A DNA stretch of 47,794 bases from CAZUCE01 sp964619265 (lineage in GTDB: Bacteria; Planctomycetota; UBA1135; GCA-002686595): NCBI GenBank assembly GCA_964619265.1, contig CAZUCE010000033.1:1-47794 (forward strand), in the 5' to 3' direction. Below the pieces are notes generated by a model. It made no database searches and had not been told where the DNA came from. It saw nothing but the letters and a program-made list of their open reading frames with translations. Shown here piece by piece: positions 1-8,217 of this stretch; the stretch's first letter is position 1, and each line of letters begins with the position of its first letter. The position numbers and the translations under genes are program-made.

Positions 1-142
1 GGGTCGACAGCATCATGGGGGCGTTCGGGGCTACGGTACCGGCCGGAGGACGTTGACCGTTCCTGCCGCGCAGGGGATCCTCAAGGCCGGGGCTCCGGCG
101 CGCGCAACTGCAACCGGGGCTCTCCTCCTCTTCGATCCTCCC

Positions 143-835
143 ATGCCGCCCCGCAATCTCCACGAAGCGTTCGAGCAAGCCGAGAAGGCTCGCCGCCGCT
201 CGGGGTCCAGCGATTCTTCGCAGCCCCGCGAGGCCAACCCCCAGGCCTCGGCCGGCAGCGGAGCCAGTACGAGGTCGGCCGGAGCGGGGTTAGCAGGAGC
301 CTCGGCCGCAGCTCCCGACCAGCTGCGGGCTGCCCTGCGCAACCCGATCGCCTGGGTGGTTTTGCTGGGCACCTTTGGGTTCGGCTATCTGGTTGGGCGC
401 GGCAGCGGCTCCCCGGGGGATCCGGGGGGCGAGACCCAGGCGGCTTCCTCGGGGCTGGAGCGAGAGTTGGACAGCTCCGGTCCCCGGGTCCTGGTCCCGA
501 CCGAGTCCCTCGGGGACTCCTATCTGCTCGATGTCAAAGACGAGCTCCTCGACCACAAGAACCAGTACACGGTCCAGGTGGTCAGCTACATCCGCTCGGA
601 CCGCAACCTCGGATTTGCCCAGGACCTGGTCAGCCACCTGGCCTCCAGGGACCTACCGGTCGCGCCGGCCCAGCGCGTGGGCGAGTACTTGGTGGTCCTG
701 GTGGGGGCCAGCCCGACCAAGGAGGCGCTGGCGGCCCTCGAGGCTCGAGTCCGAGTCCTGGACGACGCGGCTGGCAAGAAGAGCTTCGGCGACGCCCGGA
801 TCATCTCGATCGACAGCCTGCTCGAGCGACCCTGA
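143..835 (+). CDS. Membrane-anchored SPOR-like domain protein
   Basis: This 230-residue protein has a charged, Ser/Ala/Gly-rich cytoplasmic N-terminus. One hydrophobic helix lies at about residues 68-85, followed by a Gly-rich linker. The C-terminal domain (about 141-205) has the beta-alpha-beta pattern of SPOR-like domains: it opens with YTVQVVSY and ends with EYLVVLVG followed by a helix. SPOR domains bind peptidoglycan glycan strands stripped of stem peptides, usually at division sites. That role is inferred here and the match is only moderate. I chose the ATG at 143 because the conserved-looking N-terminus begins there and CCTCCC abuts it, as at other leading genes in this window. The frame is also open upstream, with a TTG at 53 and no stop back to the left edge, so a longer N-terminus is not excluded. 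Bases 1-142 hold no other gene I can support. Confidence 0.65.
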   Translation: MPPRNLHEAFEQAEKARRRSGSSDSSQPREANPQASAGSGASTRSAGAGLAGASAAAPDQLRAALRNPIAWVVLLGTFGFGYLVGRGSGSPGDPGGETQAASSGLERELDSSGPRVLVPTESLGDSYLLDVKDELLDHKNQYTVQVVSYIRSDRNLGFAQDLVSHLASRDLPVAPAQRVGEYLVVLVGASPTKEALAALEARVRVLDDAAGKKSFGDARIISIDSLLERP

Positions 836-1043
836 CCGGCCCCGCGGTCAGGTTTCGGACCCCGATTCGGGCGGGGGTGAGGATCCGCCCTCTGGCCCGG
901 CGGGCCTCCGGCCCCTAGGATGTTCGCCCGCCTCGGGGTCCGGATCGATCCCGGCGGCTTCCCCGCTCCGTTCGCGGTTCTCCTTTCAACGGCTCGCCGC
1001 CTCCCCGCGGCGCGCCGCCAGCGTCCACCCCACACGACCTCCC
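836..1043 (+). promoter_or_regulatory. Leader region of the small basic protein gene
   Basis: This 208-base gap separates the SPOR-like gene from the small basic protein gene. It carries TAGGATGTTCG at 916-926, which recurs almost exactly (TAGGACGTTCG) at 38661-38671 upstream of thrS. The TAGGAT part could be a -10 element, but I see no convincing -35 element 17 bases upstream. The last six bases (1038-1043) are CCTCCC, directly abutting the ATG. A promoter here is inferred from position and from this shared motif only. Confidence 0.3.
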
Positions 1044-1280
1044 ATGTCCATCCACCCGAGCCTGCGCGGCGTCGACACTCTCAAAGGCGAGCGCAGCGTC
1101 CTGACCCGCTTCGAGCGCGTCCAGAAGATGGTCGACACCGGCAAGCTGGACCCTGAAAAGGGCAGCCCCTACGGCCTTCCGAAGATGCGCACGAAGTTCA
1201 AAGTCGTGTCCGGCAAGAAGGCCAAGGAAATGGCCAAGGCGGCCAAGGAAGAAGAAGACGCCGGCGAGTCCGAGGGTTGA
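1044..1280 (+). CDS. PVC-type small basic protein
   Basis: This 78-residue, Lys/Arg-rich protein begins MSIHPSLRG. It carries the pattern SVLTRFERVQKM, then a KLDPEKGSPYGLPKMR stretch, then a highly charged tail. It matches the small basic protein family described from Chlamydiae, Verrucomicrobia and Planctomycetes, whose members are usually about 65-80 residues and have no established function. A link to ribosomes or nucleic acids has been suggested only from its charge and phylogenetic spread. The ATG at 1044 follows CCTCCC with no spacer and has no Shine-Dalgarno sequence. The gene stands alone, 39 bases before queE. It is the best single phylogenetic marker in the window. Confidence 0.85.
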   Translation: MSIHPSLRGVDTLKGERSVLTRFERVQKMVDTGKLDPEKGSPYGLPKMRTKFKVVSGKKAKEMAKAAKEEEDAGESEG

Positions 1281-1319
1281 CCTCGCTGGGCGCCTGCAGG
1301 CTGGCGCCCAAAGATTCCC

Positions 1320-2183
1320 ATGAGCGCGGCGTTCCGCGAAGGATTCTCGAGCGCCTCCGGCGCCGGCTCCTCGCCTTCTGAGCCCGCGGCTCCCGGATCG
1401 CGCGACCTGCGCGCTCCGCTGCTGGAGGCCTTTGCTTCCGTCCAAGGGGAAGGGTTGTACGCGGGCGAGCCGCAGGTCTTCGTGCGGTTTGCAGGTTGCC
1501 CGCTTCGCTGCGCGTATTGCGACACTCCACACTCCTGGGCCTTCCCGCCGGACGACGATTCCGCTGGTGCGTCTGAGTTTCTGTCGCCCTTCGGCGTCGC
1601 CTGCGCCGTTGCGGAAGCTGAAGCGGCCGCCGCGCAGACGGTCGATGTGGTTCCAGCTCCGCCGCGTACGGTGAGCCTGACCGGCGGCGAACCTTTGGTG
1701 CATGCCGAGTTTCTGCTGGCTCTCGCTCCCTTGCTCGGCGGGCGTCGCTTGCACCTTGAAACCTCAGGCCTGGATCCCGGTGCGCTCGAACGGCTCCTGC
1801 CCGTGTGCGACCACGTCAGCTTGGACCTGAAGCTGGATGGCGACCTGCGGCCGCCCGCCCTGGCAGATGGAGTTCCCGCCCCGGCCTCAAAGGCCGCCTG
1901 GAGCGACACGCGCTGTCGCAACCTGACTTTGCTTGCTGATCGCGACGCCGCTCTCAAACTTGTGCTGACCGGATCTAGCCTCGAGGCCGAGTGGTGCGCC
2001 GCCCTGGAAGAGGTCGCCGAGCTCGCTCCCAACTTGACCGTGTTCGTCCAGCCCGCCACCCCCTTCGCACGCGCCGCGGCGCCGACTGGAGAGACCGTTG
2101 CGTTAGCGCGCGAAGTTGCTCTCGGGCTCGGCCTGCGCACGCGCGTGCTCCCGCAGCTCCACCCACACTTTGGCTGGCGATGA
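1320..2183 (+). CDS. queE: 7-carboxy-7-deazaguanine synthase (QueE)
   Basis: This is a radical SAM enzyme that converts 6-carboxy-tetrahydropterin to 7-carboxy-7-deazaguanine, an early step of queuosine (7-deazaguanine) synthesis. The substrate-side motif EAFASVQGEG (about 36-45) is followed by the CX3CX2C [4Fe-4S] cluster motif at Cys60, Cys64 and Cys67. The SAM-binding GGEP is at about 122-125. At 287 residues it is longer than the usual 210-240. The extra length is an Ala/Ser/Pro-rich N-terminus of about 33 residues and an insert of about 35 residues between the cluster motif and GGEP. The ATG at 1320 could be replaced by a later start, but no in-frame ATG precedes the conserved core. Its TGA overlaps the der ATG as ATGA, so the two are probably translated together. 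No other queuosine gene is visible. Confidence 0.9.
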   Translation: MSAAFREGFSSASGAGSSPSEPAAPGSRDLRAPLLEAFASVQGEGLYAGEPQVFVRFAGCPLRCAYCDTPHSWAFPPDDDSAGASEFLSPFGVACAVAEAEAAAAQTVDVVPAPPRTVSLTGGEPLVHAEFLLALAPLLGGRRLHLETSGLDPGALERLLPVCDHVSLDLKLDGDLRPPALADGVPAPASKAAWSDTRCRNLTLLADRDAALKLVLTGSSLEAEWCAALEEVAELAPNLTVFVQPATPFARAAAPTGETVALAREVALGLGLRTRVLPQLHPHFGWR

Positions 2184-3685
2184 ACGATTACGAAGACTCT
2201 GAACACGATGAGCTCCCCGAGGAGCTGAGCTCCGAGGAGATCCAGGAGGCCTTGGCCGAGATCGCGGTCGAGTTGGGCGTCGCGCCCGAGCGTGAACAGA
2301 CGAAGGCCGCGGCGGAGGGCGAAGACGGTCCGCTCGCCACCAAGCTGGCGCGCGTGGCCATCGTTGGCCGTCCGAACGTAGGCAAGTCGACGTTGCTCAA
2401 CCGCTTGATGGGCAGCCGTGTCTCGATCGTCGAACCGACCGAAGGCGTGACTCGCGACCGGGTGGTGGTCCGGGCCGAATTGCCCATGCCAGCCGGAATC
2501 CGCTACGTGGAGCTGCTCGACACCGGCGGCATCGGCATCGTCGACCGAGACGATCTCGGGCCTCACGTGGAGGAGCAGGTACGGGCGGCGATGCTGACGG
2601 CGGACCTGGTTCTTTTCATGGTGGATGTGCGCTCCGGCGTGACCCCGCTCGACCGCGAGGTCGCCTCGAGGTTGCGTGCGTTCAAAACTCCCGTGCTGCT
2701 GGTGGTGAACAAGGCCGAGGGCGAACGCCAGCAGTGGGGGATCGATGAATTCCGCCAACTTGGCATCGGTACCGAGCCGGTGGCGATCAGCGCTCAGAAC
2801 GGCGAAGGCATGGGCGATCTTCTGTCGGAGATCGAGCCTCTTCTGCCGGTGCCGACCGGTGTGGAGAAGCGGCTCAAGCCGACCCTCAAGGTGGCGATCG
2901 TCGGTCGCCGCAACGCGGGCAAGTCGACGCTCACCAACGCGCTGGCCAACGAGGAGCGCATGATCGTCTCGGAGATTCCGGGGACAACCCGGGATGCGGT
3001 CGACGTGGTGCTCGAACGAGATGGCGACACCATCGTTGTGATCGACACGGCCGGCGTGCGCAAGAAATCCTCGTTCGCCGACGCGATTGAGTTCTTCTCC
3101 GATGCTCGCTCGCACCGGGCCATTCGACGCGCGGACGTGGTGATCCTGCTCTTCGATGCGATGGAACCCCTGGCCGGGATCGAGAAGCGGCTCGCGCGTT
3201 ACGTGGTCGACCACCACCGGCCGGTGATCCTGGCCGCGAACAAGTGGGACACGGTCGGGCGGCAGATGACGCCCACGGAACTCAAGGATTACCTGCGCGA
3301 CGAGCTTCCGGGCCTGCAGTTCGCACCCGTCGCGACCCTTTCGGCCAAATCCGGGCAGGGCGTCGACGACTTGTTTGCCTTGGCCCGCGAGCTGTACTCC
3401 GAATCGGGGGCCCGGGTTCCCACCGGCGACCTGAACCGTAGCCTGGAGCGCGCGCTTTCGGCCCGCCCGCCGAGCCGGAAAGGCCACATGATGCGGGTCA
3501 CCTACGCGACCCAGGCCGACCGACGGCCGCCGACTTTTGTGCTGTTCGTCAACGACCGGCGCTTGTTCGGAAAGGAAGTGTTGCGTTATCTCGAAAACCG
3601 CATGCGCAAGGAACTTCCCTTTCCGCGCGTTCCGCTCCGCCTGGTGCTGCGCGACAAGCGCGCCGCGCCGCTCGAAGAGTCCTGA
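2180..3685 (+). CDS. der: Ribosome-assembly GTPase Der (EngA)
   Basis: Der is a tandem GTPase needed for maturation of the large ribosomal subunit. GTPase domain 1 has GRPNVGKS at residues 63-70 and an LDTGG G3 motif. Its G4 motif reads NKAE instead of the common NKxD, a variant I recall from Der of other phyla. GTPase domain 2 has GRRNAGKS, DTAGVRKKS and NKWD. The C-terminal region, ending in a basic tail, fits the KH-like domain. The 501-residue length matches the family plus an acidic N-terminal extension of about 55 residues. The start is the ATG at 2180 because it overlaps the queE stop by four bases and no conserved sequence lies upstream. The lipoprotein gene 26 bases downstream probably shares the transcript. 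Confidence 0.95.
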   Translation: MNDYEDSEHDELPEELSSEEIQEALAEIAVELGVAPEREQTKAAAEGEDGPLATKLARVAIVGRPNVGKSTLLNRLMGSRVSIVEPTEGVTRDRVVVRAELPMPAGIRYVELLDTGGIGIVDRDDLGPHVEEQVRAAMLTADLVLFMVDVRSGVTPLDREVASRLRAFKTPVLLVVNKAEGERQQWGIDEFRQLGIGTEPVAISAQNGEGMGDLLSEIEPLLPVPTGVEKRLKPTLKVAIVGRRNAGKSTLTNALANEERMIVSEIPGTTRDAVDVVLERDGDTIVVIDTAGVRKKSSFADAIEFFSDARSHRAIRRADVVILLFDAMEPLAGIEKRLARYVVDHHRPVILAANKWDTVGRQMTPTELKDYLRDELPGLQFAPVATLSAKSGQGVDDLFALARELYSESGARVPTGDLNRSLERALSARPPSRKGHMMRVTYATQADRRPPTFVLFVNDRRLFGKEVLRYLENRMRKELPFPRVPLRLVLRDKRAAPLEES

Positions 3686-3711
3686 CTCTCACAACGATAG
3701 GTATCCGCCCG

Positions 3712-4203
3712 ATGCTCGACCGACGCTCATCCTGCGCCTTGCTGATTGCCTGTTGGCTCGGTTTGCTGCTCCCGTCCTGTGCTTCGGGCGGGCGGGAACC
3801 GGATCCCGTTTGGCGATCCGCCGAATTGGAAGCGACCTCCGAGCACATCCTGTGGGTCTTCTCGATCGATAGCCTGGATCGCATGGGCTATCCGCTGGGA
3901 ACCGAGACCAATCCCACCGAATTGACCATTCGGACCGGTTGGCGGACCAGCCTTGCGCCGTTTCGTGGAGACGGCCGGCGCAACTTCGCTGAGATGAAGA
4001 TGGAACCGCTCGGAATGAAGCGTTGGCAGGTCTCGGTTCGCGTGGCGACCCAGGCCAACATGGCCCTGTCCAATCCGCTTGATCCGCGCTATGCCGAGTG
4101 GGAATGGCGCCCCGACGATACGCGTCAGGCCGACATCGTCCTGCAAGCGATCCGCTCTTCGGTTCAAGCGCCGCTGGAATTGAATTCCGAAAGCGGGAGT
4201 TAA
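3712..4203 (+). CDS. Putative lipoprotein of unknown function
   Basis: This 163-residue protein has a lipoprotein signal peptide: two arginines near the N-terminus, a hydrophobic stretch, and a lipobox ending LLPSC with the lipidated cysteine at residue 23. The rest is soluble and mixed alpha/beta in character, with several Trp residues in its second half. I recognise no domain. It lies 26 bases after der on the same strand, and its stop is only 16 bases from the stop of the convergent glycosyltransferase gene. Membrane anchoring is supported by the lipobox, but the substrate or partner is unknown. Confidence 0.75.
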   Translation: MLDRRSSCALLIACWLGLLLPSCASGGREPDPVWRSAELEATSEHILWVFSIDSLDRMGYPLGTETNPTELTIRTGWRTSLAPFRGDGRRNFAEMKMEPLGMKRWQVSVRVATQANMALSNPLDPRYAEWEWRPDDTRQADIVLQAIRSSVQAPLELNSESGS

Positions 4204-4219
4204 CCCGCCCTGTGCAAAG

Positions 4220-5599
4220 TCACCGGCGGTGGCCGGAGCGCTGCTTCGAGATCCAGCGCCGAACCGAGCGAACCGGTCCCGCCTGATCCTCGGCGGTGCT
4301 TTCGAGAAAGGTGATGTGCTTTTGCATGCCGGCCCCCCAGGCCTCGGTACGCAGCTGGTCCGCGGAAAGCTGGGCCGCAGCCGCGATCAAGTCCGTGTCC
4401 ACCGGCCGGCGGTGCTCGATGCCCCGATCGATGGTGCGCTGGTAGAACGCGTGAAGTTCTTGGACGTGTTCGTCGCTCCGGTGGGCGCGTGCGAGTTCCA
4501 GGGCCCCTTCGGAGAGCCGGCCGTGGAGCTCGTCGTCGGTAGCGAGGCGGATCATCGCTTTCGCGAGATCCTTGGCGTCGCGCGGGTTGGCGAGGAGGCC
4601 TGTACGCTCGTCCTGAACAAGCTCGGGGATTCCGCCGAGGCGGCTGGCCACCACGGGGACGCCCGCGCGAAAGGCTTCCAGCGCGACGAGTCCGAAGGCT
4701 TCGAGCCAGATCGATGGGAAGACCAGTGCGCGAGCGCTGGCCAGCGCGTCTTTCACCTGGTCGCTTGGAACGCGACCGGGCAGAACTTCCTTTGGATCGA
4801 GTCCGGAGGATCTGGCTAGCTCTTCGAGCTCTGGGCGCTGATCGCCTTCGCCGAAGATTCGGAGGGTTGCCCCGGGGACTGCCTTGCGGACCTTGGGCCA
4901 AGCGCGAATCAGGACGTCGATGCCCTTCTCGGGGACCAGTCGGCCCAAGAACACAAAGTGCGGGGACTTGTTGCGCGGGGCGGTCTCGACCACCTCGGCC
5001 GGCGACCAGCAGGGCACGACCTGAACCGGCGTGAAGCCGTGGGGCTCGCCGAGTTTCGCGTAGCAGCGGCTGGCCGCCACAAAGCCGTCCACGCAGTCGC
5101 TGAGGGCCCGCGCACGCAGGCGGGTGGACAGCAACACGCGACCGTCGTAGGGGTAGTTCTTCTCGCAGCCGTGCTTCAGGCACTTGGCTCCGACGCCTCC
5201 TTCGCAGGGCTGACCGTCGCCGTGGACCATCCACGAGTTGGCGCAGAACGATGCGCCGTCGTGGAAGTGGTGGACCATCGGGACACCGGTTTCGGCGAGG
5301 GCGGCGATCACGCTCGCGGGCCAGCCCCAGACCCCGTGGATCGCGATCACGTCCGGGGCGAAGCGGGCGACGAATTGGCCGGCGGCGCTCTCGAGCTCCG
5401 GGTCTGCGAAGAGGCGATCCGCGGCCCAAAAGGGCCTCCGGACCACGCGCAGCTCGGGGCTGTCGTGCTGCTCCTGTTCGTGGGCCGCGAACAGGCCGAC
5501 CTGGTGGCCGTGGGAGCGCTCCCAATCGATCAGGTCGTAGAGGAAAACCTCGGTCCCTCCGGCTCGGGAGGAGGTCGCGTTGACGTGGAGGATTCGCAT
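4220..5599 (-). CDS. Glycosyltransferase family 4 (GT-B fold)
   Basis: This is a 459-residue retaining-type glycosyltransferase. The N-terminal acceptor domain opens MRILHVNATSSRAGGTEVF with the glycine-rich loop. The C-terminal donor domain has FLGRLVPEKGID and the E-x7-E motif (LEAFGLVALEAF) followed by ASRLGGIPE. Just after the HD dipeptide (residues 113-114) lie four cysteines at 119, 132, 140 and 145, an arrangement also found in the three GT4 proteins at 14251-18436. About 60 residues after the core have no obvious match. The ATG at 5599 is preceded by a run of C, and upstream in-frame codons give only Pro/Arg-rich sequence. It is divergent from the ABC exporter, so it probably adds a sugar to the same exported glycan. 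Confidence 0.88.
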   Translation of the reverse strand: MRILHVNATSSRAGGTEVFLYDLIDWERSHGHQVGLFAAHEQEQHDSPELRVVRRPFWAADRLFADPELESAAGQFVARFAPDVIAIHGVWGWPASVIAALAETGVPMVHHFHDGASFCANSWMVHGDGQPCEGGVGAKCLKHGCEKNYPYDGRVLLSTRLRARALSDCVDGFVAASRCYAKLGEPHGFTPVQVVPCWSPAEVVETAPRNKSPHFVFLGRLVPEKGIDVLIRAWPKVRKAVPGATLRIFGEGDQRPELEELARSSGLDPKEVLPGRVPSDQVKDALASARALVFPSIWLEAFGLVALEAFRAGVPVVASRLGGIPELVQDERTGLLANPRDAKDLAKAMIRLATDDELHGRLSEGALELARAHRSDEHVQELHAFYQRTIDRGIEHRRPVDTDLIAAAAQLSADQLRTEAWGAGMQKHITFLESTAEDQAGPVRSVRRWISKQRSGHRR

Positions 5600-5883
5600 G
5601 GGGGGCACGTGAGGGAGCAGGGAGAGCGTACTCCTCTGCCTCCTGCCAGGCTCTCCTGTGGGCCGCGGGGGGCTTGTTTGGGATCGCCGGAGGGGGGCCG
5701 TGCTCCGCAAGGCGCCCAGAAGGCCCGCAAGCTCCCGATCTGAAATGCGCTGCCCTTGTCGGGCGCGCCCCGGCTTTGGCCCGCGTATTCTTTTCGGCGC
5801 TCCGGCACCTGCCAGGGTGCCCTACGGGCCGATGGGTACTCCTTGGAGCCCCCCCCGCAGCCGGTTCCGTCAGCCCCCCTCCC
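5600..5883. promoter_or_regulatory. Divergent intergenic region of the glycan locus
   Basis: These 284 bases separate two divergently read genes, the GT4 on the minus strand and the ABC permease on the plus strand, so they must hold at least one promoter in each direction. I could not pick out confident -35/-10 pairs. A 6-bp inverted repeat, GGCACC at 5804-5809 and GGTGCC at 5816-5821, could form a hairpin or bind a dimeric regulator. Both flanking starts are directly preceded by C-rich sequence: CCTCCC on the plus side and six C on the minus side. Confidence 0.4.
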
Positions 5884-6870
5884 ATGTCCGATAGCGCCGA
5901 GCTCACCGCCTCGCCCGAGATCCACCGCCCCGCGGTCGATCACGGCCAGGCCAATTACGACGTCCGCGCTGGAGCCGACGGGTGGGTCTCTTCGAGACCA
6001 CCCGGGCTTAGCTACTACGCGCGAAGGCTGGTCCAGCTCCCCGGTCTCCTGATCACGAATCGGGACCTGATTTACTCGTCGACCCGCAGGGAGATCGAGT
6101 CCCGCATCACCGGCACCTTGCTCGGCTGGCTATGGCCGCTGATCTACCCGGTGTTCATGTTCATCGTCTACTACTTCGTGTTCGCGAAGTTGCTGCAGTT
6201 CAAGCTGCCGCCGGATGCAGGCTCGACGGGGCTCGAAGCGGCTTTTGGGATCTACATGTTCGTGGGCATTTTGGCCTGGACCGGCTTTGGGGAAGCCCTG
6301 GGGCGCGGTACCAACGTGATCCTGGAGAACGGCAACCTGATCAAGAAGCTGACCTTCCCGACCGAGGTCCTACCCCTCAACGTGGTGCTCGTGTCGACGG
6401 TCAACATGCTGTTTGGGGTCGGCGCGTTCCTGATCGGCTGCCTGACGCCCATGTGGCCGTTCCCCGCCCTGGAGAACCTGGTGTGGGTCCTGGCGATCCT
6501 GCCGCTGCAGATCATGTTCACCTACGGGCTGGCCCTGTTCTTCGGCACGCTGCAGGTCTTTCTGCGCGACACAATGCAGGTCATGACGATTGCGTTGACG
6601 ACGCTCATGTTCCTGACACCCATTTTCTGGGTGCCCAACGACAAGGTTGTTCCAGGCATCGAGGAGTGGATGCCCTACATCGAGGGGAATCCGCTGTTCC
6701 ACATGACCTACGTGTGGCGCTGCGCCCTGATGTCGCGCCAGCCAACCGTTGGGTTCGATTCGCCGACTCTGGACTCTGTCCTGATCTTTGCCGCCTGGTC
6801 GGTGGGCACCCTGGTGGTCGGCTACCTGTTCTTCCTTCGCTCCCAACGGCGCTTCGCCGACGAGATCTAG
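5884..6870 (+). CDS. ABC-2 type polysaccharide export permease (Wzm-like)
   Basis: This 328-residue inner-membrane protein has a soluble N-terminus of about 60 residues followed by about six hydrophobic segments. The first lies near GWLWPLIYPVFMFIVYYFVF and the last near the C-terminus. The LLGWLWPLIYP segment is characteristic of the ABC-2 permeases that export O-antigen, capsule or polyol-phosphate polymers. With the ATPase encoded three bases downstream it would form the Wzm/Wzt exporter, moving a finished lipid-linked glycan across the inner membrane. The ATG at 5884 was chosen because the upstream in-frame sequence looks non-coding and CCTCCC abuts this ATG. The glycan itself cannot be told from the sequence. 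Confidence 0.88.
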   Translation: MSDSAELTASPEIHRPAVDHGQANYDVRAGADGWVSSRPPGLSYYARRLVQLPGLLITNRDLIYSSTRREIESRITGTLLGWLWPLIYPVFMFIVYYFVFAKLLQFKLPPDAGSTGLEAAFGIYMFVGILAWTGFGEALGRGTNVILENGNLIKKLTFPTEVLPLNVVLVSTVNMLFGVGAFLIGCLTPMWPFPALENLVWVLAILPLQIMFTYGLALFFGTLQVFLRDTMQVMTIALTTLMFLTPIFWVPNDKVVPGIEEWMPYIEGNPLFHMTYVWRCALMSRQPTVGFDSPTLDSVLIFAAWSVGTLVVGYLFFLRSQRRFADEI

Positions 6871-6873
6871 CCT

Positions 6874-8217
6874 GTGAGTGTTTCCAGACCCAAACCCGAA
6901 GCCGGCATCCAAGTCGAAGGCCTCGGCAAGTGCTTCCGGATGTACCGGCGCCCGATGCATCGCATCGTGGAGGCCGTCACGCTCGGCAAGGCCAAGCGGC
7001 ACGATGAGTTCTGGGCCCTGCGCGGAGTCGAATTCGACCTCCTGCGCGGCCAGAGCCTGGGGCTGGTTGGAGCCAACGGAGCTGGCAAAAGCACCTTGAT
7101 GAAAGTCCTGGCCGGGATCACCGATCCGACCGAGGGCCGGATCAAGATGAACGGGCGGGTGGCAAGCTTGCTCGAGCTCGGCGCGGGCTTTCACTTGGAC
7201 TTCACCGGGCGCGCCAACATCGTCATGAACGGCGTGATGATGGGGTACAGCCGGCGCCAGATGGAATCCCGCATGGACGAGATCATCGAGTTCGCCGAGC
7301 TGGGCGCTTACATCGACGAACCGGTGCGAACCTATTCGTCGGGCATGGGGCTACGCCTTGGTTTCGCGATCGCGATCGCCATCGACCCAGACATCCTGAT
7401 CATCGACGAGGTCTTCGCGGTCGGCGACATGTACTTCCAGAAGAAGTGCGTGGACAAGATCTACGAGTTCAAAAAGCAGAACAAGACGATCATGTTCTGC
7501 AGCCACTCGCTGTACGACGTGCGGCAGCTGTGTGATCAAGGGCTGTGGTTGCGCAAGGGCGAGCCGGCGGCCTACGGTGACTCGGTGTTCGTGACCAACG
7601 AGTACACCGCGTTCCAGCGCGATCACATCGGCGACCGGACCGAGGTGGTCGGGGACAACGTTCCGACGGTGCAAACCGCGCTCGAGGACAACGAGGCGAC
7701 CAAGCCGCGTCCGTTGCCGAAGATCCACGACGCGCGGATTTATCGGATGGGAACCGACGAGGAGTGCTACCAGTGCACAACGGGCGACAGCCTTGAGTTG
7801 CGCGTTTGGTGGGAGAACCCCGATCCGGTCGAGATGCCGGTCAACCTGGCCGTGGCGTTCATGCGCCAGGACATGACCACGGCCGGCGGTATGGGGACGC
7901 ACCTCGATGGGCTGAAGCTCGAAGGCCACGGCGGCTGCACCGTGCTCGAGATTCCGGACATCCAGTTGCTCTCGGGCCAGATGCTGGTGCCGGTTCTGCT
8001 GATGGACGAGGCCGGTGTGCACAAGTACCAGGAGTTCCTGATGCCGGAGAACCTGGTGATCCGGACCGCGACCAAGCAAATCGGCTTGTTCTTGATCGAG
8101 CATCGCTGGCGCTTCGACGCGGACCATGGGATCCCGAAGACCGCCGCTCAGGCGGAGGCGGCGGAGCTCGAGGCGGCCCAAGAATCGACGGCTGAGTCCG
8201 CGGATCCCACATCGTGA
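6874..8217 (+). CDS. ABC transporter ATPase with Wzt C-terminal domain
   Basis: This 447-residue protein has an N-terminal nucleotide-binding domain with Walker A GANGAGKS at 66-73. The signature motif is YSSGM, Walker B is DILIIDE, and the H-loop lies in CSHS. After about residue 275 comes a beta-rich domain typical of Wzt proteins, which read the terminal modification of the polymer before export. An Ala/Glu-rich tail ends the protein. The extended C-terminal domain suggests chain length or capping is checked before transport. The GTG start at 6874 lies three bases after the permease stop. The gene ends in a GTGA overlap with the next GT2 gene, so permease, ATPase and GT2 form one operon. 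Confidence 0.9.
   Translation: MSVSRPKPEAGIQVEGLGKCFRMYRRPMHRIVEAVTLGKAKRHDEFWALRGVEFDLLRGQSLGLVGANGAGKSTLMKVLAGITDPTEGRIKMNGRVASLLELGAGFHLDFTGRANIVMNGVMMGYSRRQMESRMDEIIEFAELGAYIDEPVRTYSSGMGLRLGFAIAIAIDPDILIIDEVFAVGDMYFQKKCVDKIYEFKKQNKTIMFCSHSLYDVRQLCDQGLWLRKGEPAAYGDSVFVTNEYTAFQRDHIGDRTEVVGDNVPTVQTALEDNEATKPRPLPKIHDARIYRMGTDEECYQCTTGDSLELRVWWENPDPVEMPVNLAVAFMRQDMTTAGGMGTHLDGLKLEGHGGCTVLEIPDIQLLSGQMLVPVLLMDEAGVHKYQEFLMPENLVIRTATKQIGLFLIEHRWRFDADHGIPKTAAQAEAAELEAAQESTAESADPTS

Noticed and set aside
3..56. Possible 3' end of an upstream gene at the left edge
   Set aside because: A frame is open from base 3 to a TGA at 54-56, but 17 codons are too few to identify and the other frames are open as well.
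375..1280. A 301-codon open frame covering the SPOR-like gene end and the small basic protein
   Set aside because: Only its last 78 codons resemble a protein family; the upstream part is Arg/Ser/Trp-rich shadow sequence of the SPOR-like gene.
1169..3487. A 772-codon minus-strand frame opposite queE and der
   Set aside because: It mirrors two strongly conserved plus-strand genes and its translation shows no family motif; long antisense frames are expected in GC-rich DNA.
2180..3685. Der GTPase 1 NKAE motif as a damaged G4 site
   Set aside because: I recall the same NKAE form in Der proteins of other phyla, so it is probably functional.
4229..5743. Plus-strand frames opposite the GT4 gene
   Set aside because: They are antisense shadows; the minus-strand frame has complete GT4 motifs.
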